A stretch of 64,000 nucleotides of DNA from Fictibacillus nanhaiensis (lineage in GTDB: Bacteria > Bacillota > Bacilli > Bacillales > Fictibacillaceae): positions 806,001 to 870,000 of the forward strand of contig JAFHKR010000038.1 of the NCBI GenBank assembly GCA_017052515.1, written 5' to 3'. Below, in pieces: positions 9,481 to 22,545 of this stretch (positions are counted from its first letter, which is position 1; each line of letters starts with the position of its first letter). Position numbers and translations under genes: made by a program. The notes under the pieces were generated by a model. That model was not told the origin of the DNA. It was given only the letters and a program-made list of their open reading frames with translations, and ran no database searches.

Positions 9481-10458
9481 ATGAAAGCTTTGATGCTTGA
9501 AGATAAAAACATGTGGCGTGAGATGAAGGTTCAGGAAACAGATAAACCAACTCCTGGACCAGGAGAAGTATTGATTCGTATCAAGGCTGCTGGTCTAAAT
9601 CCTGTAGACTACAAGACTGCTACAAATGGAAACCCAGCCTGGAATTATCCTCACATCCTTGGTGTTGATGCAGCGGGGATTGTTGAAGCAACAGGTGAAG
9701 GAGCTGCTGAGTTCCAGCAGGGAGATCGTGTTTTCTTTCATGGGAATTTCATGAAAAATGGTGGATTTGCTGAGTATGCTGTGACTACGGCTCATTCATT
9801 AGCTCGAATTCCTGATGAGCTTTCGTTTGAAGAAGCTGCGGCTCTTCCTTGTGCAGGAATGACAGCATACCAAGCACTGTTCCGAAAGATGAATCTTCAA
9901 AAAGGTGAAACGATTTTGATTCATGGTGGAGCTGGTGGTGTTGGCGGATTTGCTATCCAGTTAGCGAAACAAGTCGGAGCTACCATCATTACAACGTGTT
10001 CGCTTGAGAATGAGGAATATGTAAAAAGTCTTGGAGCCGACCACGTGATTTTTTATAAAACAGAAGACGTTCATGCTCGTATTATGGAACTTACTGACGA
10101 AGTTGGAGTCGATGCTGTGCTTGACACGGTTAGCCGCGTGAATGCTACGGAGTCTTTAAAAAGTATCGCATTTAACGGACGTATTGCTTTTATCGCAGGA
10201 AACCCAGATTATTCCGCTGTAAAACCTTTCAGTCAGGCTCTCTCTTTTCATGAGATCGCGTTAGGTGCTGCTCATTTTTCAAATTCAATAAAAGCTCTAA
10301 AAGATTTAGCAACGATGAATGAGGAATTAGCAAAGCTGGTGGTTGACGGAAAGATTTCGGCTATGATTTCTGAGAAGATCTCTCTAGAAGAAATACCAGC
10401 CGGACTTGAGAAACTTTCAGAACGACATGTAAAAGGGAAAATTGTTGCTGTCATATAG
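9481..10458 (+). CDS. zinc-less MDR family NADPH:quinone-type oxidoreductase
   Basis: A 325-residue medium-chain dehydrogenase/reductase. The N-terminal GroES-like domain contains the GVDAAGIVEATGEG segment, and the Rossmann domain carries HGGAGGVGGFAIQLAKQVGA (about residues 148-167) for NADP(H). Structural zinc cysteines are missing, so it groups with quinone and enone reductases rather than zinc alcohol dehydrogenases. A GGGG-type ribosome site precedes the ATG by about 8 bp. It converges on clpP through a shared terminator. The substrate is unknown. Confidence 0.88.
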   Translation: MKALMLEDKNMWREMKVQETDKPTPGPGEVLIRIKAAGLNPVDYKTATNGNPAWNYPHILGVDAAGIVEATGEGAAEFQQGDRVFFHGNFMKNGGFAEYAVTTAHSLARIPDELSFEEAAALPCAGMTAYQALFRKMNLQKGETILIHGGAGGVGGFAIQLAKQVGATIITTCSLENEEYVKSLGADHVIFYKTEDVHARIMELTDEVGVDAVLDTVSRVNATESLKSIAFNGRIAFIAGNPDYSAVKPFSQALSFHEIALGAAHFSNSIKALKDLATMNEELAKLVVDGKISAMISEKISLEEIPAGLEKLSERHVKGKIVAVI

Positions 10459-10462
10459 ACGC

Positions 10463-10503
10463 AAAAAAAAAATGGACTGCTTATGCCGCAGTCCATTTTT
10501 TTA
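10463..10503. terminator. bidirectional terminator between the MDR gene and clpP
   Basis: ATGGACTGC and GCAGTCCAT form a 9-bp stem flanked by A-rich and T-rich runs, so it can end both converging transcripts. Confidence 0.9.
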
Positions 10504-10512
10504 ATTACATTC

Positions 10513-11115
10513 TTATTTTTTAAGATCTGTACTATCTACAGATGTGATTAGTTTATCAACCAATCCGTATTTAACCGCATCTTCTGCAAGTAAGAAGTTA
10601 TCACGGTCTGTATCGCGCTCGATGACTTCAAGCGGTTGACCTGTTTTTTCAGAAAGGATCTTGTTCAGTTGTTCACGCATCTGGATGATACGACGAGCGT
10701 GAATTTCGATGTCACTCGCTTGACCACGTGTTCCGCCAAGAGGTTGGTGAATCATAACTTCTGAGTTAGGAAGCACATAACGCTTTCCTTTTTCCCCTGC
10801 AGCTAGCAAGAAAGCACCCATAGATGCTGCCATACCGATACAGATTGTGGAAACGTGTGGCTTGATGAAGTTCATCGTGTCATAGATCGCCATACCAGCT
10901 GTGATGGAACCACCTGGGCTGTTTATGTATAACGAGATGTCTTTATCAGGATCTTCAGCAGCTAAGAATAGAAGTTGTGCTACGATTGAGTTTGAAACAT
11001 TATCGTCGATCGCACTACCAAGCATGATAATACGGTCCTTTAATAGACGGGAGTAGATATCGTAAGCGCGCTCCCCACGGTTCGTTTGTTCAATTACTGT
11101 TGGAATTAAGTTCAT
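10513..11115 (-). CDS. clpP: ATP-dependent Clp protease proteolytic subunit
   Basis: ClpP is the 14-mer serine peptidase that works with ClpC, ClpX or ClpE in protein quality control. The catalytic triad is in canonical positions: Ser98 in GMAASMG, His123 in MIHQPLGG and Asp172 in RDTDRDNF. The length of 200 residues is normal, and the short propeptide resembles that of B. subtilis. GAAGGAGGA lies 7 bp before the ATG. The promoter overlaps a CtsR operator, so the gene is expected to be heat- and stress-induced. Confidence 0.98.
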   Translation of the reverse strand: MNLIPTVIEQTNRGERAYDIYSRLLKDRIIMLGSAIDDNVSNSIVAQLLFLAAEDPDKDISLYINSPGGSITAGMAIYDTMNFIKPHVSTICIGMAASMGAFLLAAGEKGKRYVLPNSEVMIHQPLGGTRGQASDIEIHARRIIQMREQLNKILSEKTGQPLEVIERDTDRDNFLLAEDAVKYGLVDKLITSVDSTDLKK

Positions 11116-11156
11116 GGAAATCCTCCTTCTCCTTTTTCAAGTTAAACTGTACTGTC

Positions 11157-11186
11157 ATCATACAAAAAAGGTCAAACAAGGTCAAA
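11157..11186 (-). promoter_or_regulatory. clpP promoter with CtsR operator
   Basis: On the minus strand TTGACC (11180-11185), a 17-bp spacer and TATGAT (11157-11162) form the promoter. Two GGTCAAA heptads (11170-11176 and 11180-11186, plus-strand reading) spaced by CAA are the CtsR direct-repeat operator and cover the -35 box and spacer, as expected for a repressor. Confidence 0.9.
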
Positions 11187-11333
11187 CAATATGCTGTATG
11201 TAATTCATTTCGCCAGCAATGCTCAATATCCTTCTTACACCTTATGTATGGGCTATCATCATAATGCCCGCTAGAAGCAGGATTTTAAACCTCTCCATTA
11301 GAAAACATTACCCTTAATACATAAAAATAAGCA

Positions 11334-11549
11334 CTATTTATCGTTTTTAATTTCAATATAAGCAGTTTCTAGGTTGCGTATGCGACGGACGATCTCACTG
11401 TTTTTGTTAAGGTTATCGTTGATCAATGTACCGACGATCGAACGGTAGTAGGCATTCATCGCATGTGTTTTCGTAAAAACATCTTTGTTGCGTTCTATGT
11501 ATTGCTGAAAGTTCTCTTTAAAATATGGTACTGAAAATGCTTCACTCAC
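11334..11549 (-). CDS. small conserved-looking protein of unknown function
   Basis: The 71-residue product starts at a GTG at 11549, where AAGGAGG lies 7-8 bp upstream; an in-frame ATG at 11579 has no ribosome site. It is soluble, charged and mostly helical (QYIERNKDVFTKTHAMNAYYRSIVG), with no cysteines or membrane segment. I do not recognise a family. It is divergent from the cold-shock gene and 150 bp from the clpP promoter region. Confidence 0.65.
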   Translation of the reverse strand: MSEAFSVPYFKENFQQYIERNKDVFTKTHAMNAYYRSIVGTLINDNLNKNSEIVRRIRNLETAYIEIKNDK

Positions 11550-11660
11550 TTGTTGTTCCTCCTTCATTCGTAAAACCATTCATGAAAGGTTCATGTTCTT
11601 TATCTATCATAGCCTATCAAATGTCTATACAAAAGTATTATAAAATTTCTATCCCTTGTT

Positions 11661-11883
11661 TTGACAATTGGATTTTAGCATGTTATAGTTAATTCAACCA
11701 TTTACGTTGTGAATATCTTTTGGATTTAAAGCGGTCGTACTTTTTGAATAAGAAGTGGAACACGTAAAATCCACTTTTGAATTATTCAAATGAGTGCGCA
11801 TTTTTTTATGCCTTTTTATTTACATAGTAAGTCGGTTAAAAGAGTTAAAACGCTTACATAGCGTTTGTAAGGAGGAAACACCC
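11661..11883 (+). promoter_or_regulatory. cold-shock gene promoter and long structured 5' leader
   Basis: TTGACA (11661-11666), a 17-bp spacer and TATAGT (11684-11689) give a start near 11696, leaving about 188 nt of untranslated leader. It contains a long hairpin (GAATAAGAAGTGGA with TCCACTTTTGAATTATTC) and a second stem, CTTACA (11853-11858) with TGTAAG (11866-11871), that abuts GGAGG (11871-11875). Long folded leaders that open in the cold are typical of csp genes. Confidence 0.75.
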
Positions 11884-12084
11884 ATGCAAAATGGTAAAGT
11901 AAAATGGTTCAACGCTGAGAAAGGTTTCGGCTTCATCGAAGTTGAAGGCGGAAACGACGTATTCGTTCACTTTTCTGCGATTCAATCAGAAGGCTTCAAG
12001 TCTCTTGAAGAAGGACAAGAAGTATCTTTTGAAATCGTTGATGGCGAGCGTGGACCACAAGCTGCTAACGTAACAAAACTTTAA
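11884..12084 (+). CDS. cold-shock protein, CspA/CspB family
   Basis: A 66-residue single cold-shock domain that binds single-stranded nucleic acids and acts as an RNA chaperone. The RNP1 motif KGFGFIEV and RNP2 motif VFVHFSAI are intact. The frame is open back to 11794, but GGAGG 8 bp before the ATG at 11884 fixes the start, and the product then matches family length. It is a single-gene unit with its own promoter and terminator. Paralog naming (cspB, C or D) is not possible from this window. Confidence 0.95.
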   Translation: MQNGKVKWFNAEKGFGFIEVEGGNDVFVHFSAIQSEGFKSLEEGQEVSFEIVDGERGPQAANVTKL

Positions 12085-12098
12085 TAGTAAAGTTTAAA

Positions 12099-12136
12099 AT
12101 GCCAGACTGCCTTCGGGCGGTGCTGGCATTTTTTTG
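12099..12136 (+). terminator. terminator after the cold-shock gene
   Basis: TGCCAG with CTGGCA, plus an inner CTGCC-TTCG-GGCGG stem, is followed by seven T. Confidence 0.9.
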
Positions 12137-12192
12137 TATGCTTTAAAAGAAACGAAATCCATGATGAAGTAGAGGAGCTCCCTGTCTTCCTC

Positions 12193-12238
12193 ACAAATAC
12201 AAATTCGAGGGATTTGTATTTGTATGGGGTCAGACCCC
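12193..12238 (-). repeat. GGGGTCTGACCCC element, copy 3 (reverse)
   Basis: GGGGTCAGACCCC at 12226-12238 is preceded by a 12-bp inverted repeat, ACAAATACAAAT against ATTTGTATTTGT. Reverse-complemented, the order (13-mer then ACAAA arm) is as in the other copies. Confidence 0.8.
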
Positions 12239-12251
12239 AAATTTTGTAGGA

Positions 12252-12267
12252 TGTACAGCGCTTACAT
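12252..12267. promoter_or_regulatory. possible cre site upstream of sigL
   Basis: The reverse strand reads ATGTAAGCGCTGTACA, one mismatch from the CcpA operator consensus. B. subtilis sigL is under CcpA control, which supports the call; a TATGAT at 12274-12279 may be the -10 box. Confidence 0.45.
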
Positions 12268-12300
12268 CTGTAGTATGATGAAGGAATAGGGGGGATTAGA

Positions 12301-13626
12301 ATGGAAATGGGTTTGTTTCAACAACAGAGCATGAGCCTTGTCATGACAACTGAATTGCGTCAGGCCATCGCCATTTTACAAGTTCCCAGTTATGAACTGA
12401 CGTCATATCTTCAAGAGCAAGCGTTAGAAAACCCACTCATTGAAATTGCTGAACCTAAGGGCATGTTCACAACATTAAAGAAAAACGTACGGAAAAATGG
12501 GGTCAACGGCAGATCATTGAATCAACAGCCGCTCGAGCATCTAATCATAGAAAAAGAAACTCTTTTTGATTATCTTTATAAACAATCGATCCTTCTGCCG
12601 ATTCAAGAACAGGATCAAAAACTTTTTCAATACTTGTTGTTAAGTGTAGACGAGAGCGGGTATCTTACCGTCTCTGCTGAGGAAACAGCAAAAAGGTTTC
12701 ACACAACAGTTGAAAAATGTGAGGAACTGATCGCGCTTCTTCAAACGTTAGAACCTGTGGGAATTGGAGCGCGAGATCTGAGGGAATGTCTGTTGCTTCA
12801 GCTTCAGGACCAGCATCTTGACCACACTTTAAGCTACATAATCGTAGATCAGTATCTCGACCAGCTTGCAGAGCGTAAGATGAAATGGCTTGCCACTCAA
12901 CTCAATGTAACTCCTCAAGAAGTAGAAGAGGCAGCTGATTTACTTCAAACCCTTGATCCTCGACCTGGGGCAGCGTATGCTCCGGCTAGCGATCAGGCGT
13001 ATTTATATCCAGATGTTTCTGTAACCGAAGAGAACGGAGAATTTCACATCGCGGTTAATGAGCAGTATTCACCCATATTAAAGCTGAACGAAAGCTATGG
13101 AACACTTTTAAACGGAAGAAACGCAACATCAAAGTTTTTAGATGATTCGTTCCAAAAGTTTAATTGGTTAAAAAAGGCGCTAGAACAAAGAAAAGAAACG
13201 TTGCTTAACATAACGAAAGAGATCGTGAGAGTACAAGAGAAATATTTTGTAACTTTCAATCGATCGGATTTGATACCACTCACCTTAAAAGAAGTGGCAG
13301 ATGAAATAGGTGTACACGAATCAACAGTCAGTCGAGCTGTAAAAAACAAAGTGCTTCAAACATCAAAAGGCGCGGTTGAACTTAAATCCTTTTTTACCGC
13401 TAAGATCTTTACACAAGATGGAGGAAGCGTTTCTGCAACTTCCGCTAAATCGGAGATCAAAAAACTTGTGGAGAACGAAGATAAATCTAAACCTTTATCC
13501 GACCAGATTCTCGCCTCTCTTTTAGAAAAAAACAGCGGTCTTACGATTTCCAGAAGGACGGTTGCCAAATATCGAGAGGAATTAAACATCCCATCATCTT
13601 CAAAACGGAAACGATATTCCTCTTAA
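12301..13626 (+). CDS. sigL: RNA polymerase sigma-54 factor (SigL)
   Basis: A 441-residue sigma-54. Region I at the N-terminus is glutamine- and leucine-rich (MTTELRQAIAILQ), as needed for contact with enhancer-bound activators. The central core-binding domain follows, then the helix-turn-helix (LKEVADEIGVHESTVSRAVKNK). The RpoN box near the end reads SRRTVAKYRE, close to the canonical ARRTVAKYRE. In Bacillus it serves levanase, arginine and branched-chain catabolism genes. GGGGGGA precedes the ATG by 7 bp. Confidence 0.95.
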   Translation: MEMGLFQQQSMSLVMTTELRQAIAILQVPSYELTSYLQEQALENPLIEIAEPKGMFTTLKKNVRKNGVNGRSLNQQPLEHLIIEKETLFDYLYKQSILLPIQEQDQKLFQYLLLSVDESGYLTVSAEETAKRFHTTVEKCEELIALLQTLEPVGIGARDLRECLLLQLQDQHLDHTLSYIIVDQYLDQLAERKMKWLATQLNVTPQEVEEAADLLQTLDPRPGAAYAPASDQAYLYPDVSVTEENGEFHIAVNEQYSPILKLNESYGTLLNGRNATSKFLDDSFQKFNWLKKALEQRKETLLNITKEIVRVQEKYFVTFNRSDLIPLTLKEVADEIGVHESTVSRAVKNKVLQTSKGAVELKSFFTAKIFTQDGGSVSATSAKSEIKKLVENEDKSKPLSDQILASLLEKNSGLTISRRTVAKYREELNIPSSSKRKRYSS

Positions 13627-13661
13627 AAAAGGCCTTTTCCTCACGGAGAAGTCCTTTTTGT
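13625..13661 (+). terminator. terminator after sigL
   Basis: AAGG-CTT-TCC pairs with GGA-AAG-CCTT across a TCAC loop, with small mismatches, followed by TTTTTG. Confidence 0.65.
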
Positions 13662-13773
13662 TAGATGCTATGCTTTTTACGACTGATTCTGCTACAACGA
13701 GATACATCGTAATTGATAATAGAAAGCATTTTCTAATAACTTGTTGATAAACTTCTTTTATTCTTCGTTGACT

Positions 13774-13902
13774 GTTGATTAGAGTGGAAGGTTGCCGACT
13801 CCTACGGGACGAGCGGTCAGGTGGAGACTCCTAATGGCGCAAAGCGGCAGGAGGCTCACCGTTCGCCCCGTGGAAAGCGAGCAACCTGGAGCGGAAATTA
13901 AC
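13774..13902 (+). repeat. 129-bp dispersed hairpin repeat, copy 2
   Basis: Forward copy running from GTTGATTAGAGTGGAAGG to GGAAATTAAC. It is the most divergent copy and fills most of the gap between sigL and the glutaredoxin-like gene. Confidence 0.85.
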
Positions 13903-13964
13903 AGCTTGCAAATACAATTCGAAAATACGAAAACCCCCTAATAAAAAGCGAAGGAGCACTAAAA

Positions 13965-14210
13965 ATGGGTGAAAAAAAAGTCATTCTATATACGAAAACG
14001 CATTGTCCACTTTGTAATGAGGCGCATAAACTATTACAGAAGCTGCAACAGGAGATTTTGTTTGCCATAGAGTCGATCGACATCTATCAAGATGACCTCC
14101 TTCTTGAAAAATACGGTTTGATGATTCCGGTGGTCGAAGTTGACGGAAAAGAAGTCGACTATGGAATTTTATCCGAAAGTGTAGTGAAGAAAGCGCTTAC
14201 TAATTTTTAA
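13965..14210 (+). CDS. glutaredoxin-like thiol protein
   Basis: An 81-residue thioredoxin-fold protein with a CPLC redox pair at about residues 15-18 (TKTHCPLCNEA) and the cis-proline stretch MIPVVEVDGKE, matching the small glutaredoxin-like family of Gram-positive bacteria. It probably acts in cytoplasmic disulfide reduction; its partner is unknown. AAGGAG lies 9 bp upstream of the ATG. It sits just before the cggR promoter region and behind a dispersed repeat. Confidence 0.85.
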   Translation: MGEKKVILYTKTHCPLCNEAHKLLQKLQQEILFAIESIDIYQDDLLLEKYGLMIPVVEVDGKEVDYGILSESVVKKALTNF

Positions 14211-14256
14211 TAAGTAAAAGTTGTTGAAATGTAGGGAGACTATTTGATAATATAAG

Positions 14257-14316
14257 CTTGCCAGAGAGAAATTCGACACTTTTATGACAAAAAGTGAAAG
14301 GCTGGCATGTTTTAAA
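14257..14316 (+). terminator. long hairpin between the glutaredoxin-like gene and cggR
   Basis: TGCCAG pairs with CTGGCA around an inner CACTTTT/AAAAGTG stem, followed by TGTTTT. It may be the terminator of the upstream gene; the short T-run keeps this tentative. Confidence 0.5.
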
Positions 14317-14389
14317 AGATCACTTTCAGGGTAATCTACAATAGGTAATATTGGGACTTGGGTTAAACCAAGTTATTTTCTTAAGCTAA

Positions 14390-14425
14390 TGGGACAAAAA
14401 ATGACTAACCGGGACATAATAAGTC
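14390..14425 (+). promoter_or_regulatory. CggR operator
   Basis: TGGGAC-N6-TGAC-N4-CGGGAC-N6-AGTC reproduces the tandem direct-repeat layout of the B. subtilis CggR operator. It ends 68 bp before the cggR ATG, so CggR should repress its own operon until fructose-1,6-bisphosphate accumulates. Confidence 0.88.
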
Positions 14426-14493
14426 CAACCGGTTTATCATTAAACACACTCAAATGCTTAATCGTTCATCTCATCGAATCAGGAGAATGTGCA

Positions 14494-16603
<2,110 letters not shown>

Positions 16604-16725
16604 TAGATAGAGAAGAACAATAAGGAGGGGGAGAAGTCGTTTCAAACAGGCTTCTACTCCTCTTTCCCATGTAAAACCTGGGGATTCTTTTAATCTTTTT
16701 ACTAGTCAGGAGGCTGCATGTACTT

Positions 16726-17910
16726 ATGAACAAAAAAAGTGTTCGTGACATCGATTTAAAAGGCAAAGTGGTATTTTGCCGTGTTGATTTTAACGTACCT
16801 ATGAAAGATGGAAACATTACGGATGAAACGCGTATCAACGCTGCTCTTCCTACCATCAAATACTTAACAGAGCAAGGCGCTAAAGTTCTTTTAGCAAGTC
16901 ACTTAGGACGTCCAAAAGGACAAGTTGTTGAAGAACTTCGTCTAACTCCAGTAGCAGAACGTTTAAGCGAGCTTCTTGGGAAAGAAGTTGTAAAAACGGA
17001 TGAAGCTTACGGAGAAGAAGTTGAAAAAGCAGTCGCTAACCTAGAAGAAGGCGGCGTAATCTTACTTGAGAACGTTCGTTTTTACCCAGGTGAAGAGAAA
17101 AACGATCCTGAATTAGCGCAAAAGTTTGCTGCACTCGCAGATGTGTACGTAAACGATGCTTTCGGAGCAGCTCACAGAGCGCATGCTTCAACTGAAGGAA
17201 TCGCAAAGCATCTTCCTGCTGTATCCGGTTTGTTGATGGAAAAAGAACTTGAAGTACTAGGAAAAGCTCTTTCGAATCCAGATCGTCCATTCACTGCTAT
17301 CATCGGTGGTGCAAAAGTTAAAGATAAGATTGACGTTATCGACAATCTTTTAGACAAGGTGGATAACCTGATTATTGGTGGAGGCCTTGGTTATACGTTT
17401 ATTAAGGCACTTGGCCATGATGTAGGGAAATCTCTATTAGAAGAAGATAAGATTGAAACAGCTCGTGGTTTCATGGAAAAAGCAAAAGAAAAAGGCGTGA
17501 ACTTCCTGATTGCTGAGGATGTTTTAGTAGCCGACGACTTCTCGAACGACGCTAACACGAAAGTAGTAGCGATTGATTCCATCCCATCTGACTGGGAAGG
17601 TCTTGATATTGGAACAAAAACGATCGAAAAGTACGTAAAGGTTATTAAAGAATCGAAGCTTGTAATATGGAACGGACCGATGGGTGTATTTGAGATCGAT
17701 GCATTCGCAAACGGTACTCGTTCAGTAGCAAATGCACTTGCAGAAGCAACTGACACGTATAGCGTTATCGGTGGTGGAGATTCTGCTGCAGCGGTTGAGA
17801 AGTTTGGTCTTGCTGATAAAATGAGCCACATCTCAACAGGCGGCGGTGCTTCCCTTGAGTTCATGGAAGGTAAAGAACTTCCTGGAGTTATAGCACTAAA
17901 CGATCGTTAA
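16726..17910 (+). CDS. pgk: phosphoglycerate kinase
   Basis: A 394-residue enzyme that transfers phosphate from 1,3-bisphosphoglycerate to ADP. The N-terminal substrate motif [13 protein letters not shown], the basic patch ASHLGRPKG, the hinge region, and the C-terminal nucleotide motif [13 protein letters not shown] are all present. CAGGAGGC lies upstream of the ATG. The 122-bp gap after gapA contains a possible GGAG-rich/CTCC-rich hairpin but no terminator. Second structural gene of the operon. Confidence 0.98.
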   Translation: MNKKSVRDIDLKGKVVFCRVDFNVPMKDGNITDETRINAALPTIKYLTEQGAKVLLASHLGRPKGQVVEELRLTPVAERLSELLGKEVVKTDEAYGEEVEKAVANLEEGGVILLENVRFYPGEEKNDPELAQKFAALADVYVNDAFGAAHRAHASTEGIAKHLPAVSGLLMEKELEVLGKALSNPDRPFTAIIGGAKVKDKIDVIDNLLDKVDNLIIGGGLGYTFIKALGHDVGKSLLEEDKIETARGFMEKAKEKGVNFLIAEDVLVADDFSNDANTKVVAIDSIPSDWEGLDIGTKTIEKYVKVIKESKLVIWNGPMGVFEIDAFANGTRSVANALAEATDTYSVIGGGDSAAAVEKFGLADKMSHISTGGGASLEFMEGKELPGVIALNDR

Positions 17911-17946
17911 AAAGCGAGAAGAGGTAATGTGTTACCTCTTTGACTA

Positions 17947-18074
17947 GTTGATTGGAGTGGAAGGTGCGAGACTCCTGCGGGACAGGTGGGCAGGTGAGAC
18001 ACTTAGTGGCGCAAAGTGGCAAGTGGCTCACCGCCTGCCCCGCGGAAAGCGAAGTACCTGGAACGGAAATCAAC
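17947..18074 (+). repeat. 128-bp dispersed hairpin repeat, copy 3, inside the glycolytic operon
   Basis: A forward copy placed between the pgk stop and the tpiA ribosome site. The arms (GGTGGGCAGGTGAG against CTCACCGCCTGCCC) would form a stable hairpin in the operon mRNA. There is no T-run behind it, so it should not terminate efficiently. Confidence 0.92.
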
Positions 18075-18114
18075 AGCTTGCAAATGCTTCATGAAAAAGA
18101 ATTTTACTCTTTAA

Positions 18115-20414
<2,300 letters not shown>

Positions 20415-20466
20415 GTTTGTTTTACGGAATATGTACAGAGACTCTTGTACATCATGCCGAAAATGA

Positions 20467-21801
<1,335 letters not shown>

Positions 21802-21803
21802 TT

Positions 21804-21851
21804 GGGGTCTGACCCCACACAAAGACAAATTCGCCATTTTGTCTTTGTGAA
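21804..21851 (+). repeat. GGGGTCTGACCCC element, copy 4
   Basis: The 13-mer at 21804-21816 starts 2 bp after the eno stop. It leads into a 12-bp inverted repeat CACAAAGACAAA / TTTGTCTTTGTG, the most complete form of the element in the window. Confidence 0.85.
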
Positions 21852-21910
21852 AAAGACAAGCCCCCGGATCATGCGCCTAAAAGCGCTGATCCGGGGGCTG
21901 TCTTCATTTT
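21852..21910. terminator. strong terminator after eno, shared with the minus-strand toxin gene
   Basis: A roughly 17-bp GC-rich stem (AGACAAGCCCCCGGATCA with TGATCCGGGGGCTGTCT, one bulge) ends in a T-containing tract on the plus strand and TTTTT on the minus strand. It can end eno transcripts and those of the small toxin-like gene reading toward it. Confidence 0.88.
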
Positions 21911-21935
21911 AATCGGGTTAAGCTAACTCTGCTGC

Positions 21936-22022
21936 TTATCGAGAGCGATTGTTAGAATGAAGGATAGTAACAATGAGCATTGAGAAACTGATCATGAGCG
22001 ACATCGTTTCAAAAACAGTCAT
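21936..22022 (-). CDS. holin-like type I toxin peptide
   Basis: A 28-residue peptide beginning MTVFETMSLMISFSMLIV and ending in a polar, basic tail (HSNNRSR). The short N-terminus with Thr-Val-Phe-Glu, one hydrophobic span and a charged tail fit the putative holin-like toxin family (TxpA/BsrG-type type I toxins). GGAGGGATC lies 6-7 bp before the ATG, which strongly favours real translation. Type I toxins are held off by an antisense RNA; none can be proven here, though the shared terminator to the left suits such a layout. The hydrophobic span would insert in the membrane. Confidence 0.72.
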   Translation of the reverse strand: MTVFETMSLMISFSMLIVTILHSNNRSR

Positions 22023-22165
22023 CTTTGATCCCTCCAATCTTGTTACCTTTAAGATTCGTAAAAGCAGGGTTGTCCTATACCTAAAAAGAGAAAGATAGGT
22101 AATAAGGCTTGTCTTTTTTGCTTAAAAGTTATCAGGATTAATTACATATAATGTTTTCATGGGGT

Positions 22166-22363
22166 TGTGAGCGATTAAAAAGTTTTATGATCGATTCCAG
22201 GATTTTGTGAGCGATTCAAAAGTTTTATGAGCGATTCTAGGATTTTGTGAGCGATTCGAGAGTTTTATGAGCGATTCGAGAGTTCTAAGAGCTATTCTAG
22301 AATTTTGTGAGCGATTCGAAAGTATTATGAGCGATTCCAAGACTATGAGTGATTCGAGAACTT
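22166..22363 (+). repeat. 20-bp-period tandem array A
   Basis: Ten consecutive units follow the pattern T(G/A)TGAGCGATT plus nine variable bases. All are 20 bp except one of 18. Units alternate between GTG and ATG openings, giving a weaker 40-bp superperiod. There are no unique spacers, so it is not a CRISPR. It fills the space between the toxin-like gene and the FHA regulator gene. Confidence 0.9.
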
Positions 22364-22545
22364 CACGACCTTCTCAGAATCTCAATGTCACTGCAATCTC
22401 AAGAGCGTTCCAAGTTTTTAACTCACTAAATATCTACCCCAGCTCTTACGAATTTCTCACAAAACCTCATAATCCTTCTATTTTTAATGAAAATCATTTA
22501 AAATGCATATAACAAGTACTTGCTTGATGTACGGGGGAATTTTTG

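Noticed and set aside
11847-11862. cre-like sequence in the cold-shock leader
   Set aside because: The reverse strand reads TGTAAGCGTTTTAA, lacking the conserved C of the cre consensus, and it lies next to the ribosome site inside a hairpin.
22166-22363. CRISPR array
   Set aside because: Units follow each other directly without unique spacers of constant length, and no cas genes are nearby; it is a degenerate tandem repeat.
22267-22512. Open frame of 81 codons in the tandem array
   Set aside because: It is a product of the repeated TGAGCGATT words and has no ribosome site.
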